Below are positions 23,160 to 32,216 of a stretch of DNA of 64,000 nt, piece by piece (position 1 is the first letter of the stretch; every line of letters starts with the position of its first letter). The notes beneath the pieces were generated by a model that was not told the DNA's origin, did no database searches, and saw nothing but the letters and a program-made list of their open reading frames with translations. The DNA is taken from NCBI GenBank assembly GCA_021780315.1, contig JAJXYY010000042.1, positions 248,001 through 312,000 on the forward strand, given 5' to 3'. Source of the DNA: Acidobacteriota bacterium. Lineage in GTDB: Bacteria; Acidobacteriota; Terriglobia; Terriglobales; Acidobacteriaceae. The translations under genes and the position numbers were made by a program.

Positions 23160-25745
23160 TTATTCCGTCGCCAGCTTCGCTGCGCTTTCAGAGATGGTGA
23201 GCGATCCCTTCAGGCCCGTCGCATCGGAAGAGTCACCCACCAGCACTCCGAAGCTGCCCGGAGCGATACGCCAACCCTTCTGCGCCACGTCGTAATAGGC
23301 AAACGAACGGGCATCCAACGGTATTGAGACATGCGTCGTCTCGCCCGCCTGCAGCATAACCCGCTTGAACCCCTTCAACTCCTTCGGTGGCCGTGGAACC
23401 TTCGCATGGTCGTCCGCCACATACACCTGCGCCACGGTCGCACCCGCCCTGCTACCGGTATTCGCAACGTCAAACGATACCGTGAACTGAGCCGCGCCAC
23501 TACCCGGAGCCACGCTCAAATTGCTGAACGCAAACGTCGTATACGACAAGCCGTATCCAAAGGGATAGAGCGGTTTGACTCCATTGTGCTCGTACCCGCG
23601 GTAGCCCACGAAGATGCCTTCCTTGTAGACCACGCGTTTGGAGTCGCCATCCGGATAATAGTTCGCAAAAGTAGGATTATCCTCCGCACTACGCTCGAAC
23701 GTCGCAGGCAAGTGCCCGGAAGGATTGACCGCGCCAAACAGAATCTCGGCCAGCGCCCTTCCGCCCTGCTCTCCCGAATACCACATCTCCACATAGGCTG
23801 GAACCTGCTTGAGCCAGCTACGTGAATCCACATTCCCGCCCGAAGTCATGGCGACTATCGTGTTGCGGTTCACCGAGGATAGTTCACGAATCATCTCATC
23901 CTGTCCAACGGGCAGATCGAACGTCCGGTCGCCACCCTCCGACTCGCTGTCATGGTCATATCCTGCTGCGATGACCACCACATCCGCCTTTGATGCCAAC
24001 TCCTTCGCGCGGGCGTTAACCAGCTTGCTCTGTTCCACGAGGGCAACTTCAAGATGACCACCCAGTGCTGACTCCTGATAATCCTCAACCACCACCTTGT
24101 GGGGACCCGCCGCAAAATGCATCGTTACATGTGGCTCGAATGCTCGCACCAGCGACCAGTTGTCGATCACCAACTTGTCGTCAACGAACATCCGCGCACC
24201 AGTCCCTTCTCCTGCGCCCTGCAGCACAACCTCGTAGGCTGCATCCTCTGCCGCGACGTAGTAGCCAGTCCAGCGCCGCGAAGTCGCATGCTTGACCCCA
24301 GTAAACAAAGCCTGCATGGTAGCTGGATCGTCGGCCAACGTCGCCCACGAAACCCCAGCGGCATGAAGCTGCCCAACCACCTTGGTTGAAGCGGGTACAC
24401 CGGTAAGATCTTTATTCCCAAAGCTCTCGACTGTTACGCCCGATACGCCCTGCTCCCGTGCTGTCGTAAAGTGCGTCATCCGTGCCAGCTCTTTTACCGC
24501 AGGAATACCGCGATCGTAGAGGATCGTCACACCGGTGCCTGCGAAGTCTCCAATGCCGGTCAACACGCCGACACTTTCGAACGGGACGACGCCTGCGCTG
24601 CCTCCACCAACCGCCACGCCCGGATAGGCATCCGGCCCTACGACCAGAATCGATCTCACCCTGGCCTTATCCAACGGCAACAGTTTGCCCTCATTCTTCA
24701 GCAAAACCATACCTTCACGCGCCGCATCCAGCGCTACTTCCTGATTTGCCTTGCTGTACACGGAAACCGTGGTATCCAGTTGCGGACGGTCCATCCAGCC
24801 AAAACGATCTGCCGTCTCCAGAATGTGGCGTACCTTCTCGTCGATCGTTGCCACACTCACCCGTCCGTCCTTCACCGCCGGCAGCAGATTCTTGCGATTC
24901 ATCCACGCGCCCGTCGGCATCTCCAGATCAAGTCCGCCATTGGCTGCAGCGACGCCATCGTATGTGGCCACCCAGTCTGACATCATCACACCTTGAAACC
25001 CCCATTCTTTGCGGGCAATCTCCGTGTTGAAGTAACCGTTCTGCGTCATATGCTGGCCATTGGTCAGGTTGTACGAATCCATCACCGCGCCCACATGCGC
25101 CTTCTTGATCGCACTCTCAAAAGCTGGCAGATAGATTTCACGGAGACTCCGCTCATCGATAATGGAGTCGGAATCATGCCGCAGAAACTCCGAGTTGTTG
25201 CCCAGAAAATGCTTCACGGTTGCGCTCACACCCTGGCTCTGCATCCCGTCGATGTAGCCCACAGCAATCGCACTAGTCAGAAAAGGGTCTTCACCGAAGT
25301 ATTCGAAATTGCGCCCATTGCGGGGCGAACGGTAGATGTTCACGCCCGGCCCCAGCATGTAATCAATAGCGCGCGCTCGAGCATCGCTACCAATCCCCCG
25401 GCCCACTCGCTCAGCCAGCGCAGGATCCCACGACGCGGCCAACCCAATCCCCGCAGCATAGGTCGTCGACGGGAATCCGGCGTTGCTGCGCACACCGTAC
25501 GGCCCGTCCGACATCGTAAACGTCGGAAGACCCAAATGCGGCATCGCACGAATATCGAAGCCCGTTCCTCCGATGTAATCAATCTTCTCTTCCAACGTCA
25601 TCTTGGCTATGATTCCGTCGATCCGCGCCTTGCGAGCCGCCGCATCGGTAGGAACCGCTCCATGAACCGGCACATGACCCGCCATCAAAAAAACTGCAAG
25701 AATACACAAGCTGACACGGTAACGCACTGCTCTCATCCGGCTCAT
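23160..25745 (-). CDS. Secreted GH3 glycoside hydrolase with PA14 insert
   Basis: An 861-residue beta-glucosidase/xylosidase-type enzyme. A signal peptide (VSLCILAVFLMAGHVPVHGA) is followed by the TIM barrel with DYIGGTGFDIRAMPHLG, NFEYFGEDPFL, KHFLGNN and the nucleophile Asp near 257 in VMMSDWVATYDG. The second domain carries a PA14 insert (WTGYYVAAEDAAYEV to KVVVEDYQESALGG), which often shapes the substrate pocket, and then a fibronectin-III-like end (PPKELKGFKRV). AGGAAGG at 25754-25760 is only two bases from ATG 25751 but eight from ATG 25745, which decides the start. Substrate (beta-glucoside, xyloside or arabinoside) is open; the nearby GH51 gene suggests hemicellulose. Confidence 0.92.
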   Translation of the reverse strand: MSRMRAVRYRVSLCILAVFLMAGHVPVHGAVPTDAAARKARIDGIIAKMTLEEKIDYIGGTGFDIRAMPHLGLPTFTMSDGPYGVRSNAGFPSTTYAAGIGLAASWDPALAERVGRGIGSDARARAIDYMLGPGVNIYRSPRNGRNFEYFGEDPFLTSAIAVGYIDGMQSQGVSATVKHFLGNNSEFLRHDSDSIIDERSLREIYLPAFESAIKKAHVGAVMDSYNLTNGQHMTQNGYFNTEIARKEWGFQGVMMSDWVATYDGVAAANGGLDLEMPTGAWMNRKNLLPAVKDGRVSVATIDEKVRHILETADRFGWMDRPQLDTTVSVYSKANQEVALDAAREGMVLLKNEGKLLPLDKARVRSILVVGPDAYPGVAVGGGSAGVVPFESVGVLTGIGDFAGTGVTILYDRGIPAVKELARMTHFTTAREQGVSGVTVESFGNKDLTGVPASTKVVGQLHAAGVSWATLADDPATMQALFTGVKHATSRRWTGYYVAAEDAAYEVVLQGAGEGTGARMFVDDKLVIDNWSLVRAFEPHVTMHFAAGPHKVVVEDYQESALGGHLEVALVEQSKLVNARAKELASKADVVVIAAGYDHDSESEGGDRTFDLPVGQDEMIRELSSVNRNTIVAMTSGGNVDSRSWLKQVPAYVEMWYSGEQGGRALAEILFGAVNPSGHLPATFERSAEDNPTFANYYPDGDSKRVVYKEGIFVGYRGYEHNGVKPLYPFGYGLSYTTFAFSNLSVAPGSGAAQFTVSFDVANTGSRAGATVAQVYVADDHAKVPRPPKELKGFKRVMLQAGETTHVSIPLDARSFAYYDVAQKGWRIAPGSFGVLVGDSSDATGLKGSLTISESAAKLATE

Positions 25746-26045
25746 ACGCATGACCTTCCTATCGCTTAAATCGCTTAAATTGACAGTTGCATTGCGCTAA
25801 CATCCTACTCCGCGAAGTGCTGCCTGCGTCTCTTTTAAATCGATTGATTCCTTGGTAATACGTGTTTCTCGATCTATGCCACAGAGCGCAAGACCCGCTT
25901 GCAAGCTGCACGCCGCCCGGTCGAACCACCAACCAGAATGCCGCCCGCGCCACCCCGGGAATGAGTGGTGGTCGTGTCCTCTTTCAGGGCCCGGGTGCAG
26001 CTTTCCTCCAGCACGAGTACAGTGGTCTTCAGCGAGGTAGAAATC
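25746..26045. other. Intergenic region between divergent GH3 and small secreted protein genes
   Basis: About 300 bases. It contains a short direct repeat, ATCGCTTAAATCGCTTAAAT (25761-25780), a TTGACA on the plus strand at 25780-25785 without a good -10, and a partial palindrome AATACGTGTT near 25857-25866 next to TTTCTCG. The rest shows no gene-like signal. Confidence 0.45.
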
Positions 26046-26474
26046 ATGGGCATTCCCTTCAGAAGCCACCGCAAATTCGTCGTTTCCTGTTGCGGCCTCA
26101 TTCTTTTCTGCGCCACCTCTTGCAGGGCCTACGCCCGCTCTCCCCGGTCCTCCACGCCGCAGAGCCCAGCCGCACCCAACGCCCAATCCAGCATTTCGCC
26201 GCCGGTTGGAGACGGCAAGTCCGATCAAGCGCAGGACAGCACCAAGCCATCATCAACGCCCGCAACTGCCCCGCACGCAACTCCAATGCCCCCCAAAGAA
26301 GCACGTCAGGCGCAACTCGAAGCCGACTCCGCCGCCCTACTCGAACTCGCAAAGCAACTCAAAGCCGAGGTGGACAAGAGCAACAAGGACACGCTCTCGC
26401 TCTCCGTAATACGCAAAGCTACAGAAGTAGAAAAAATGGCCAGGAACCTTAAAGAGCAAATGCGCAGCCAATAG
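26046..26474 (+). CDS. Small secreted protein with C-terminal coiled coil, unknown function
   Basis: A 142-residue protein with a signal-peptide-like N-terminus (RSHRKFVVSCCGLILFCATS then CRAYA). A Pro/Ser/Ala-rich low-complexity region of about 65 residues follows. The end is charged and helical (ARQAQLEADSAALLELAKQL, then VEKMARNLKEQM) and probably forms a coiled coil. ATG at 26046 is supported by GAGGT ten bases upstream. Proteins of this layout are common in acidobacteria but have no known function. It lies between GH3 and GH51 genes and ends in a terminator hairpin that includes its stop codon. Confidence 0.7.
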   Translation: MGIPFRSHRKFVVSCCGLILFCATSCRAYARSPRSSTPQSPAAPNAQSSISPPVGDGKSDQAQDSTKPSSTPATAPHATPMPPKEARQAQLEADSAALLELAKQLKAEVDKSNKDTLSLSVIRKATEVEKMARNLKEQMRSQ

Positions 26475-26488
26475 CACGCTGCGCATTT
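26458..26488. terminator. Bidirectional terminator hairpin
   Basis: AAATGCGCAG (26458-26467) pairs perfectly with CTGCGCATTT (26479-26488) around an 11-base loop. The A-run before and T-run after the stem let it act in both directions, between the convergent small secreted protein and GH51 genes. The U-tract is short. Confidence 0.6.
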
Positions 26489-26512
26489 GCATCTTTCCTT
26501 GCATCCCTGCTG

Positions 26513-28426
26513 CTACTTGGTCTCAAGTTCGAGAATCTGAATCGAGTACCCGGGAACCGTATGCGAAAAGCTCTTCGCCCCATTGGAGATTGTGCTATTC
26601 ACAGGCACAATCTCACTCGGATGCATCAGCGTGTTCGTCGCTGCGGTTGTCTTAGCACTCAACGTAACCATCTTCCCATTCGCCGCCACCCTCTTGGCTC
26701 CCTCAAGTTGGATCTTCACCGGCAAAGGCTCCGAGCTTGCGTTCACCAGTTTGAGATACATCACCCCCGTCGCGGTGCTACGCGTAGCCGAGTAGAAGAA
26801 CCGAGGAGCTTCCGTATCCGCCTTGGCACTTAGAATCTCGTCACCGACATGGCCCGCAAACATCACTTGGGCGTAGTAGCTAGGAGATCCATAGCTCGAC
26901 ATCGCGTCGTAGCCGATCAGGTCAGTCTCCCACTGCATCCCGCCCGGATTCACATTCACCAGCAGCGGAGCATAGCTCGCCATCACCACCAGATCGCTGT
27001 TCTTCTCCATGCCGGTCATCCACGCTGCATCGCCCAGCGCCGCACCGAAGTTCGGCGTAGGCCCACCCTCGCGCGTCGCCCACTCGCCCACAAAAATCTT
27101 CGGCCCGTTGCGGTCGACTGTATCGTAATGGTGGACGTCCTCGTAAAACTGCTTGGCTGTCCGGTAGTAATGGTCATCGACAACATCGGCTTTCATCTGC
27201 TTGATCGGCATGGTCGCAATCAACTGCAGATCAGGATGCTGCGCCTTGATCCCCTTGTAGAACTGGGCGTAACGTCCCTCGTAACTGCCCGACTTATCGA
27301 ACCAGTCCTCATTGCCAATCTCGACATACTTTAGCTTGAACGGGGCTGTATGCCCGTCTTTGGCGCGCTCCGCACCCCACTTCGTGTCCGTTGATCCCGT
27401 TACATACTCGATCTCATCCAGCGCGTCGGCCACATACGGTTGCAGGTCTGCGCCCGGCTTCACATACTCCTGCCGCATCGAGTAGCCCGCATAAACCGCC
27501 AGTACCGGTTGCATCTTCAGGTCTTCGCACCACTCCAGAAACTCCAGCAATCCCATACCATCCGAGGAGTGATACCGCCACGGACTGATGTGCGTTGGAC
27601 GATCCACCAACGGACCAATCGTCTTCTTCCACTCGAACCGCTCATTGATGTGGTCACCCTCAAGATAGTTGCCACCGGGAAAACGCAGGAACGCCGGATG
27701 CATCGCTGCCATCTTTTCCATCAGGTCCGGACGATTGCCGTTCACGCGCCCCTTGTACGTTGGGGGAAACAACGACACCAGGCTGAACCATACCGTGCCC
27801 GGCTTGCCAAAGGAGAGTCGCAACCGGTTATCCGACGATGCATGGATCTCCCCCGTCGTTAGCGTGAAGTCATACTGCTTCCACTCCGTTCCCAGCGTCT
27901 GCACCGAAGACGCAGCCACGAGGCCAGTCTGATCGTTGACCAGACTCACCGTCACCGGGCTTCCAGCCGCATCGGCCTTGGCATAGAACGATCCCTTGTA
28001 CGAGGTCCGCGGACGCAGCGGAATACCCCAGAAGCCCTCGTTCTCCACCCCGACCGAATCCTTGGCATCGCTGCTGCGAACCGTCAACGCCAGACTCAGC
28101 GGCAGTGCGGCGCTGGGGCCCGTCGTGCGGTCAATCTTCATCGTTGCATCGCCGCCGCCACCCTCGTGCAAATACCAGTGCTCCGGGCTATTGGGGCGAT
28201 CCTGAAAGGTACGGTTTCGCACCAGTTCGCCATACAAGCCACCGTCGTACGAGAAGTTGATCTCTTCCGTCATCAACCCGTACAGCATCGGGCTCACGGC
28301 GCCCTTCGCGTGGTTCAGATCGACCGCAAGCGTCACAGGCTGCGTTGCCTGCGCGACGGCTACACCACTCCACAGCAAAGCCAGTGATGCAATCACCAGC
28401 GACTTCCCAACATTCACTCCAACCAC
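26513..28426 (-). CDS. Secreted GH51 alpha-L-arabinofuranosidase
   Basis: A 637-residue enzyme that releases arabinose from arabinan or arabinoxylan. The signal peptide reads VGKSLVIASLALLWSGVAVA. An N-terminal carbohydrate-binding-like region (about 100-230) precedes the GH51 barrel: FLRFPGGNYLEG, the acid/base Glu near 373 in VEIGNEDWF, and the nucleophile Glu near 448 in FVGEWATREGG. A beta-sandwich ends the protein. The open frame extends further, but GTG at 28426 is chosen because CCGGAG lies eight bases upstream and gives a proper signal peptide. An operator-like motif shared with araB lies at 28459-28474, so both are probably under the same arabinose control. Confidence 0.93.
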   Translation of the reverse strand: MVGVNVGKSLVIASLALLWSGVAVAQATQPVTLAVDLNHAKGAVSPMLYGLMTEEINFSYDGGLYGELVRNRTFQDRPNSPEHWYLHEGGGGDATMKIDRTTGPSAALPLSLALTVRSSDAKDSVGVENEGFWGIPLRPRTSYKGSFYAKADAAGSPVTVSLVNDQTGLVAASSVQTLGTEWKQYDFTLTTGEIHASSDNRLRLSFGKPGTVWFSLVSLFPPTYKGRVNGNRPDLMEKMAAMHPAFLRFPGGNYLEGDHINERFEWKKTIGPLVDRPTHISPWRYHSSDGMGLLEFLEWCEDLKMQPVLAVYAGYSMRQEYVKPGADLQPYVADALDEIEYVTGSTDTKWGAERAKDGHTAPFKLKYVEIGNEDWFDKSGSYEGRYAQFYKGIKAQHPDLQLIATMPIKQMKADVVDDHYYRTAKQFYEDVHHYDTVDRNGPKIFVGEWATREGGPTPNFGAALGDAAWMTGMEKNSDLVVMASYAPLLVNVNPGGMQWETDLIGYDAMSSYGSPSYYAQVMFAGHVGDEILSAKADTEAPRFFYSATRSTATGVMYLKLVNASSEPLPVKIQLEGAKRVAANGKMVTLSAKTTAATNTLMHPSEIVPVNSTISNGAKSFSHTVPGYSIQILELETK

Positions 28427-28458
28427 GATATTGGCTCCGGTTATTTGATTTTTCCCTA

Positions 28459-28474
28459 AGTAAACGCTTTCTCG
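28459..28474. promoter_or_regulatory. Operator-like motif AGTAAACGCTTTCTCG upstream of the GH51 gene
   Basis: The motif matches the one before araB (6171-6186) at 15 of 16 positions. It lies 33 bases upstream of the GTG of the arabinofuranosidase gene, where a repressor would block transcription. The core GTAAAC-GCTTTC is an imperfect CG-centred palindrome of LacI-family style. A TTGACA on the minus strand at 28512-28517 could be a -35 box but no good -10 follows it. Confidence 0.5.
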
Positions 28475-28553
28475 TCGGAGACGAGTCCTGCGACCCGTCA
28501 AACTCTATCACTGTCAAACATCGTTAGCCAACTCACAGCTCCACATGCCACAA

Positions 28554-30314
28554 TCAGGGCAACAAAACCAGCTCCAACGTCTTCGCGTCTCGGTCCAACT
28601 TCGCAATCCGGAAGCTCCGAATCTGTCCAGCCCGTACCGGCTCCGGCTTGGCCGCTACACTCGACGCCCCACCCTTCCACTTCGCATTCAGCATCGAACT
28701 CAACGAAGAGAGATCCAGCGCCCCCGCTACAGGCGCAGCTTCCACCACCGCGCTCGCCACCGGTAGCGTGCTCATGGCAAACACGCCCTCACCCAGTTCC
28801 ACCCGCGCGAGGCCATCGGTTACATCGACGATCCGTCCCGAAACAGTATCGCCCTCCTGATGCTCTTCGACAAACTCATCCAGCCCCGTCGGGATCAACT
28901 GCTTGATGCTCAGCCGCAACTGCCGCTTCTCCTGGTCCAGTTCCAGCACCTTCGCCTTCACGTGCTCGCCCACACGCAGCGCATCGGAAGGATGATTCAG
29001 TCGCCGGTCCGCCACAATCTCGCTGATGTGCACCATGCCTTCAACACCCTCAGCCAACTGCACAAACGCACCGAACTTCATAAAGCTGGTGACCGTACCC
29101 TCCACCTGCGAACCAACCGGAAACTTCTGCGCTGCCTCCGCCCACGGATCGCCCAGAGTCTGCTTCAGCCCCAGCGACATCCGTTGCTGCGCCAGATCGA
29201 TGCCCAGAATCACCACATCGACAGTCTCACCCGTCTTCACCATGTCGTCGCCCTTGCGGACCTTCTTCGCCCACGACATCTCCGACACGTGGATCAGCCC
29301 TTCCACTCCCGGCTCCAGTTCCACAAACGCACCAAAGTCTGCCGTCCGCGTCACCACGCCCCGCACCTTATCGCCGACATGGTACTTCTCCGCCACCGCA
29401 TCCCAAGGATGGGCCAGCAACTGCTTCATCCCCAGCGAAATCTTCCGCGTCTCCGGATCGATCTTCAGTACCTTGACCTCAATCTCCTGCCCCACCGTCA
29501 ACACATCGCTGGGCTTCGCAATCCGCGTCCACGCCATATCGCTGATGTGCAGCAGCCCATCCGCGCCGCCAATCTCCACAAACGCGCCATAGTCCATCAA
29601 CGTCCGCACCGTGCCGTGCAGCACGTCGCCTTCCTTGATCTCCGCATAGCGCCGGTCCTTGTTCACCTTCTCTTCTTCTTCCAGCACTCCGCGGCGATCC
29701 ACCACGGCATCTTCCTCGGCCACATCCAGCTTGGTAATCCGGCAGCGAATATCCTGCCCCACCAGCTTTTCCATCTCGGCAGCATCGCGGACGCCGCTGC
29801 GCGATGCAGGCATAAACGCCCGCATCCCAATGTCCACCGTCAGCCCGCCCTTCACCACACCCGTCACCGTGCCAGAGATCGTCTCCTTCTGCTCGAACGC
29901 CTCCTCCAGCGACGTAAAGTCCTTCGGCCGCGCCACCTTGAACAGCGAAAGCTCATAGTAGCCATCGATGTCCCGCCCCTTCACTGACACCGAAAACTTG
30001 TCACCCACACTGGGAGCATCTGCCTCACCGCCAAACACCGTCAGCGGCAGAATCCCCTCGGTCTTATACCCGATATCCAGAAACGCCGACTCCGCATTCA
30101 CCGCCACCACCGTCGCTGCAATCTGTCGGCTGCCATCCTCGGCCTTGCGCTTATGGCTCTGCTCAAAGTCCGACAGCAAGGAGCCAAACGACTCCGTCGG
30201 CTCACGCGATACGGCAGGCTTCTCAGTGGATGCGGCCGCGGTCTCCGGGATCGCTACGGTTGGTTCCATCGGCTCAGGCGAGGTCGGCAGTTCGGGTGTA
30301 TTCGCATTAGACAT
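28554..30314 (-). CDS. rpsA: 30S ribosomal protein S1
   Basis: A 586-residue protein with six S1 RNA-binding repeats, the full bacterial number. Repeats 3-5 are the most typical: GTVRTLMDYGAFVEIGGADG, GVVTRTADFGAFVELEPGVE and GTVTSFMKFGAFVQLAEGVE, each followed by HISDM-like motifs. Repeats 1, 2 and 6 are more divergent, as in E. coli. The protein brings mRNA to the 30S subunit. The N-terminal 50 residues are Pro/Thr/Glu-rich and unlike E. coli. ATG at 30314 is chosen; the frame stays open upstream to 30404 without a ribosome site. No cmk gene is adjacent. It is divergent from the M28 peptidase gene. Confidence 0.93.
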   Translation of the reverse strand: MSNANTPELPTSPEPMEPTVAIPETAAASTEKPAVSREPTESFGSLLSDFEQSHKRKAEDGSRQIAATVVAVNAESAFLDIGYKTEGILPLTVFGGEADAPSVGDKFSVSVKGRDIDGYYELSLFKVARPKDFTSLEEAFEQKETISGTVTGVVKGGLTVDIGMRAFMPASRSGVRDAAEMEKLVGQDIRCRITKLDVAEEDAVVDRRGVLEEEEKVNKDRRYAEIKEGDVLHGTVRTLMDYGAFVEIGGADGLLHISDMAWTRIAKPSDVLTVGQEIEVKVLKIDPETRKISLGMKQLLAHPWDAVAEKYHVGDKVRGVVTRTADFGAFVELEPGVEGLIHVSEMSWAKKVRKGDDMVKTGETVDVVILGIDLAQQRMSLGLKQTLGDPWAEAAQKFPVGSQVEGTVTSFMKFGAFVQLAEGVEGMVHISEIVADRRLNHPSDALRVGEHVKAKVLELDQEKRQLRLSIKQLIPTGLDEFVEEHQEGDTVSGRIVDVTDGLARVELGEGVFAMSTLPVASAVVEAAPVAGALDLSSLSSMLNAKWKGGASSVAAKPEPVRAGQIRSFRIAKLDRDAKTLELVLLP

Positions 30315-30515
30315 AGACAACAATTTTTGCACAATCCGTCCCTGCGAGTACGAACGTGCCAAACCTGCCACTCCTCGGCCACTATCTTCTCTCGACGAAA
30401 CCACTGCTACCTGAGACCATATCGTTCAACCAGCCGTCTGTGCCGCTAATCCATCCATCCCGGTCGACCCAGGATGATCCCGTTTTACGCCATCACCTTG
30501 TCCTCAGGAGACCCC

Positions 30516-32006
30516 ATGCCCTGTCTCATCCGCCTCGCCGCTGCTCTAGTTCTCCTCGCCGCCTTTCCCGCAGTTGCCCAGGCACCCACGCCCCTCGCCG
30601 ACCAGTACAAACCCGTCGCCGACCGCATCATCGCCGCCGCCATGGCCGACACCGATGGCTACGCCGACCTCACCTACCTCTGCGACCACATCGGCAAGCG
30701 CGTTAGCGGCAGCCCCCAACTAAACACCGCCGTCCAGTGGGGTGCTGACCTCATGCGCAAAGCCGGCTTCCAGAACGTGGTCATCCAGCCCGTCATGGTT
30801 CCCCACTGGGTCCGCGGCAACGAGCAAGCCTCCCTCATCGCTCCCGTCGCCAAGCCGCTCCACATGCTCGGCCTCGGCATGAGCGTCGGCACCCCCAAAG
30901 AAGGCATCACCGCCGACGTCCTCTTCGTCCCCGACTTCGCCACCTTCGACGCACTCCCCGACTCCGCCATCAAGGGCAAGATCGTCGTCTTCAACCCCGG
31001 CTGGAAGGGTTACGGCATCGGCTCCACCTACCGCGTCACCGGCCCCTCCCACGCCGCCGCGCGCGGAGCCGTCGCCGTACTCGTCCGCTCCGCCACCGGC
31101 CTCGCGCTGCAGACGCCCCACACCGGCACCCTCGTCTACGACCCCAGCCAACCCAAAATCCCAGCCGCCGCCATCTCCGTCGAAGATGCCCTCCTGATCG
31201 AACGTCTTGCCAAGGAAGGCCCCGTCAAAGTCCACCTCCAGATGGACGCCCACATGGAGTCCGACGTCCGGGCCGGAAACGTCATGGGCGAAATCTCCGG
31301 CTCCCAGCATCCCGAACAGATCGTCGTGCTCGGCGGCCACATCGACTCCTGGGACGTAGGCCAGGGCGCCCAGGACGACGGCTCCGGCATCATGGCCACC
31401 TTAGAGGCCGTCTCCATCCTCCACAAACTCGGCCTCCAGCCCAAACGCACCATCCGCGTCGTCTTCTGGGTCAATGAAGAAAACGGTGGCGCCGGAGGAC
31501 GCGCCTACCGCCAGTACATCGGCGAAAACCTCGCCAACCACGTCGCCGCCATCGAGATGGACAATGGCGCGGAAAAGCCCCTCGGCATGGGCTACGGCAG
31601 CTTCGGCGGCACCCGCCGCACCGCCACCCCCCCGCCCACCACCGGCCCCGTCGACGCCCTCGGCCGCCCCCTGCTCGACGAGTCCACCCTCACCCCTGAA
31701 GATCGCGCCTCCTTCGCCACGCTGCGCGACATCGCCACCCTCCTCGCCCCCATCGACGCCAACTCCATCACCCCCGGCGGCGGCGGCTCCGACATCGGCC
31801 CCATCACCTCCGAAGGTGTCCCCAGCCTCAGTCCCCACACCGTCGCCCAGCACTACTTCGACTGGCACCACACCGAAGCTGACACCCTCGACAAAGTCGA
31901 TCTTCTGGAGTTCCGCCACAACATCGCCATGCTCTCCGTTATGTCCTACGTCCTGGCCGATATGCCCGGCACTCTCGCCGGACACAAAGGTCCATCCCTC
32001 GAATAG
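30516..32006 (+). CDS. Secreted M28-family metallopeptidase
   Basis: A 496-residue aminopeptidase or carboxypeptidase-Q-like enzyme. It has a signal peptide (RLAAALVLLAAFPAVAQA). A PA domain (about 120-240, KIVVFNPGWKGYG and ARGAVAVLVRS) is inserted before the catalytic core. Zinc ligands are seen in GGHIDSWDVG (His275), AQDDGSG and VNEENGGAGG, with a late DIGPITSEGVPS and WHHTEADT supplying the last His. ATG at 30516 follows AGGAG at 30506-30510. It acts in the periplasm or outside. It is not in an operon; a hairpin lies 45 bases after its stop. Confidence 0.9.
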   Translation: MPCLIRLAAALVLLAAFPAVAQAPTPLADQYKPVADRIIAAAMADTDGYADLTYLCDHIGKRVSGSPQLNTAVQWGADLMRKAGFQNVVIQPVMVPHWVRGNEQASLIAPVAKPLHMLGLGMSVGTPKEGITADVLFVPDFATFDALPDSAIKGKIVVFNPGWKGYGIGSTYRVTGPSHAAARGAVAVLVRSATGLALQTPHTGTLVYDPSQPKIPAAAISVEDALLIERLAKEGPVKVHLQMDAHMESDVRAGNVMGEISGSQHPEQIVVLGGHIDSWDVGQGAQDDGSGIMATLEAVSILHKLGLQPKRTIRVVFWVNEENGGAGGRAYRQYIGENLANHVAAIEMDNGAEKPLGMGYGSFGGTRRTATPPPTTGPVDALGRPLLDESTLTPEDRASFATLRDIATLLAPIDANSITPGGGGSDIGPITSEGVPSLSPHTVAQHYFDWHHTEADTLDKVDLLEFRHNIAMLSVMSYVLADMPGTLAGHKGPSLE

Positions 32007-32051
32007 CACGCCGAAGAATCACGCGCTGTACCCGGCAATCTATGCAAAACT

Positions 32052-32088
32052 ATCCGGAAGAGGATGTAGCCTGTATCCTCCTCCGGAT
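32052..32088 (+). terminator. Hairpin downstream of the M28 peptidase gene
   Basis: ATCCGGA (32052) and GAGGAT (32060) pair with ATCCTC (32075) and TCCGGAT (32082), 13 pairs with one A/C mismatch and a nine-base loop. There is no T-run after it, so it may end transcription weakly or be a processing or regulatory stem in the leader of the GGDEF gene. Confidence 0.4.
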
Positions 32089-32216
32089 TGCTGCTCCCCG
32101 TTCGTTTTCAGCCTTGTGTCACTTTTCCTGCACTACGACTGCATCTCTTTCGTAAGCCCTCACATCAACCGATACACCGGTATCGTCGCGCCTGACCGAC
32201 AGAGGACAGACAATTT

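Noticed and set aside
25855..25874. Third copy of the araB/GH51 operator before GH3 (TAATACGTGTTTCTCG)
   Set aside because: It shares TTTCTCG and a CG-centred palindrome, but the spacing differs by two bases and it lies far from the GH3 start. Too weak to call.
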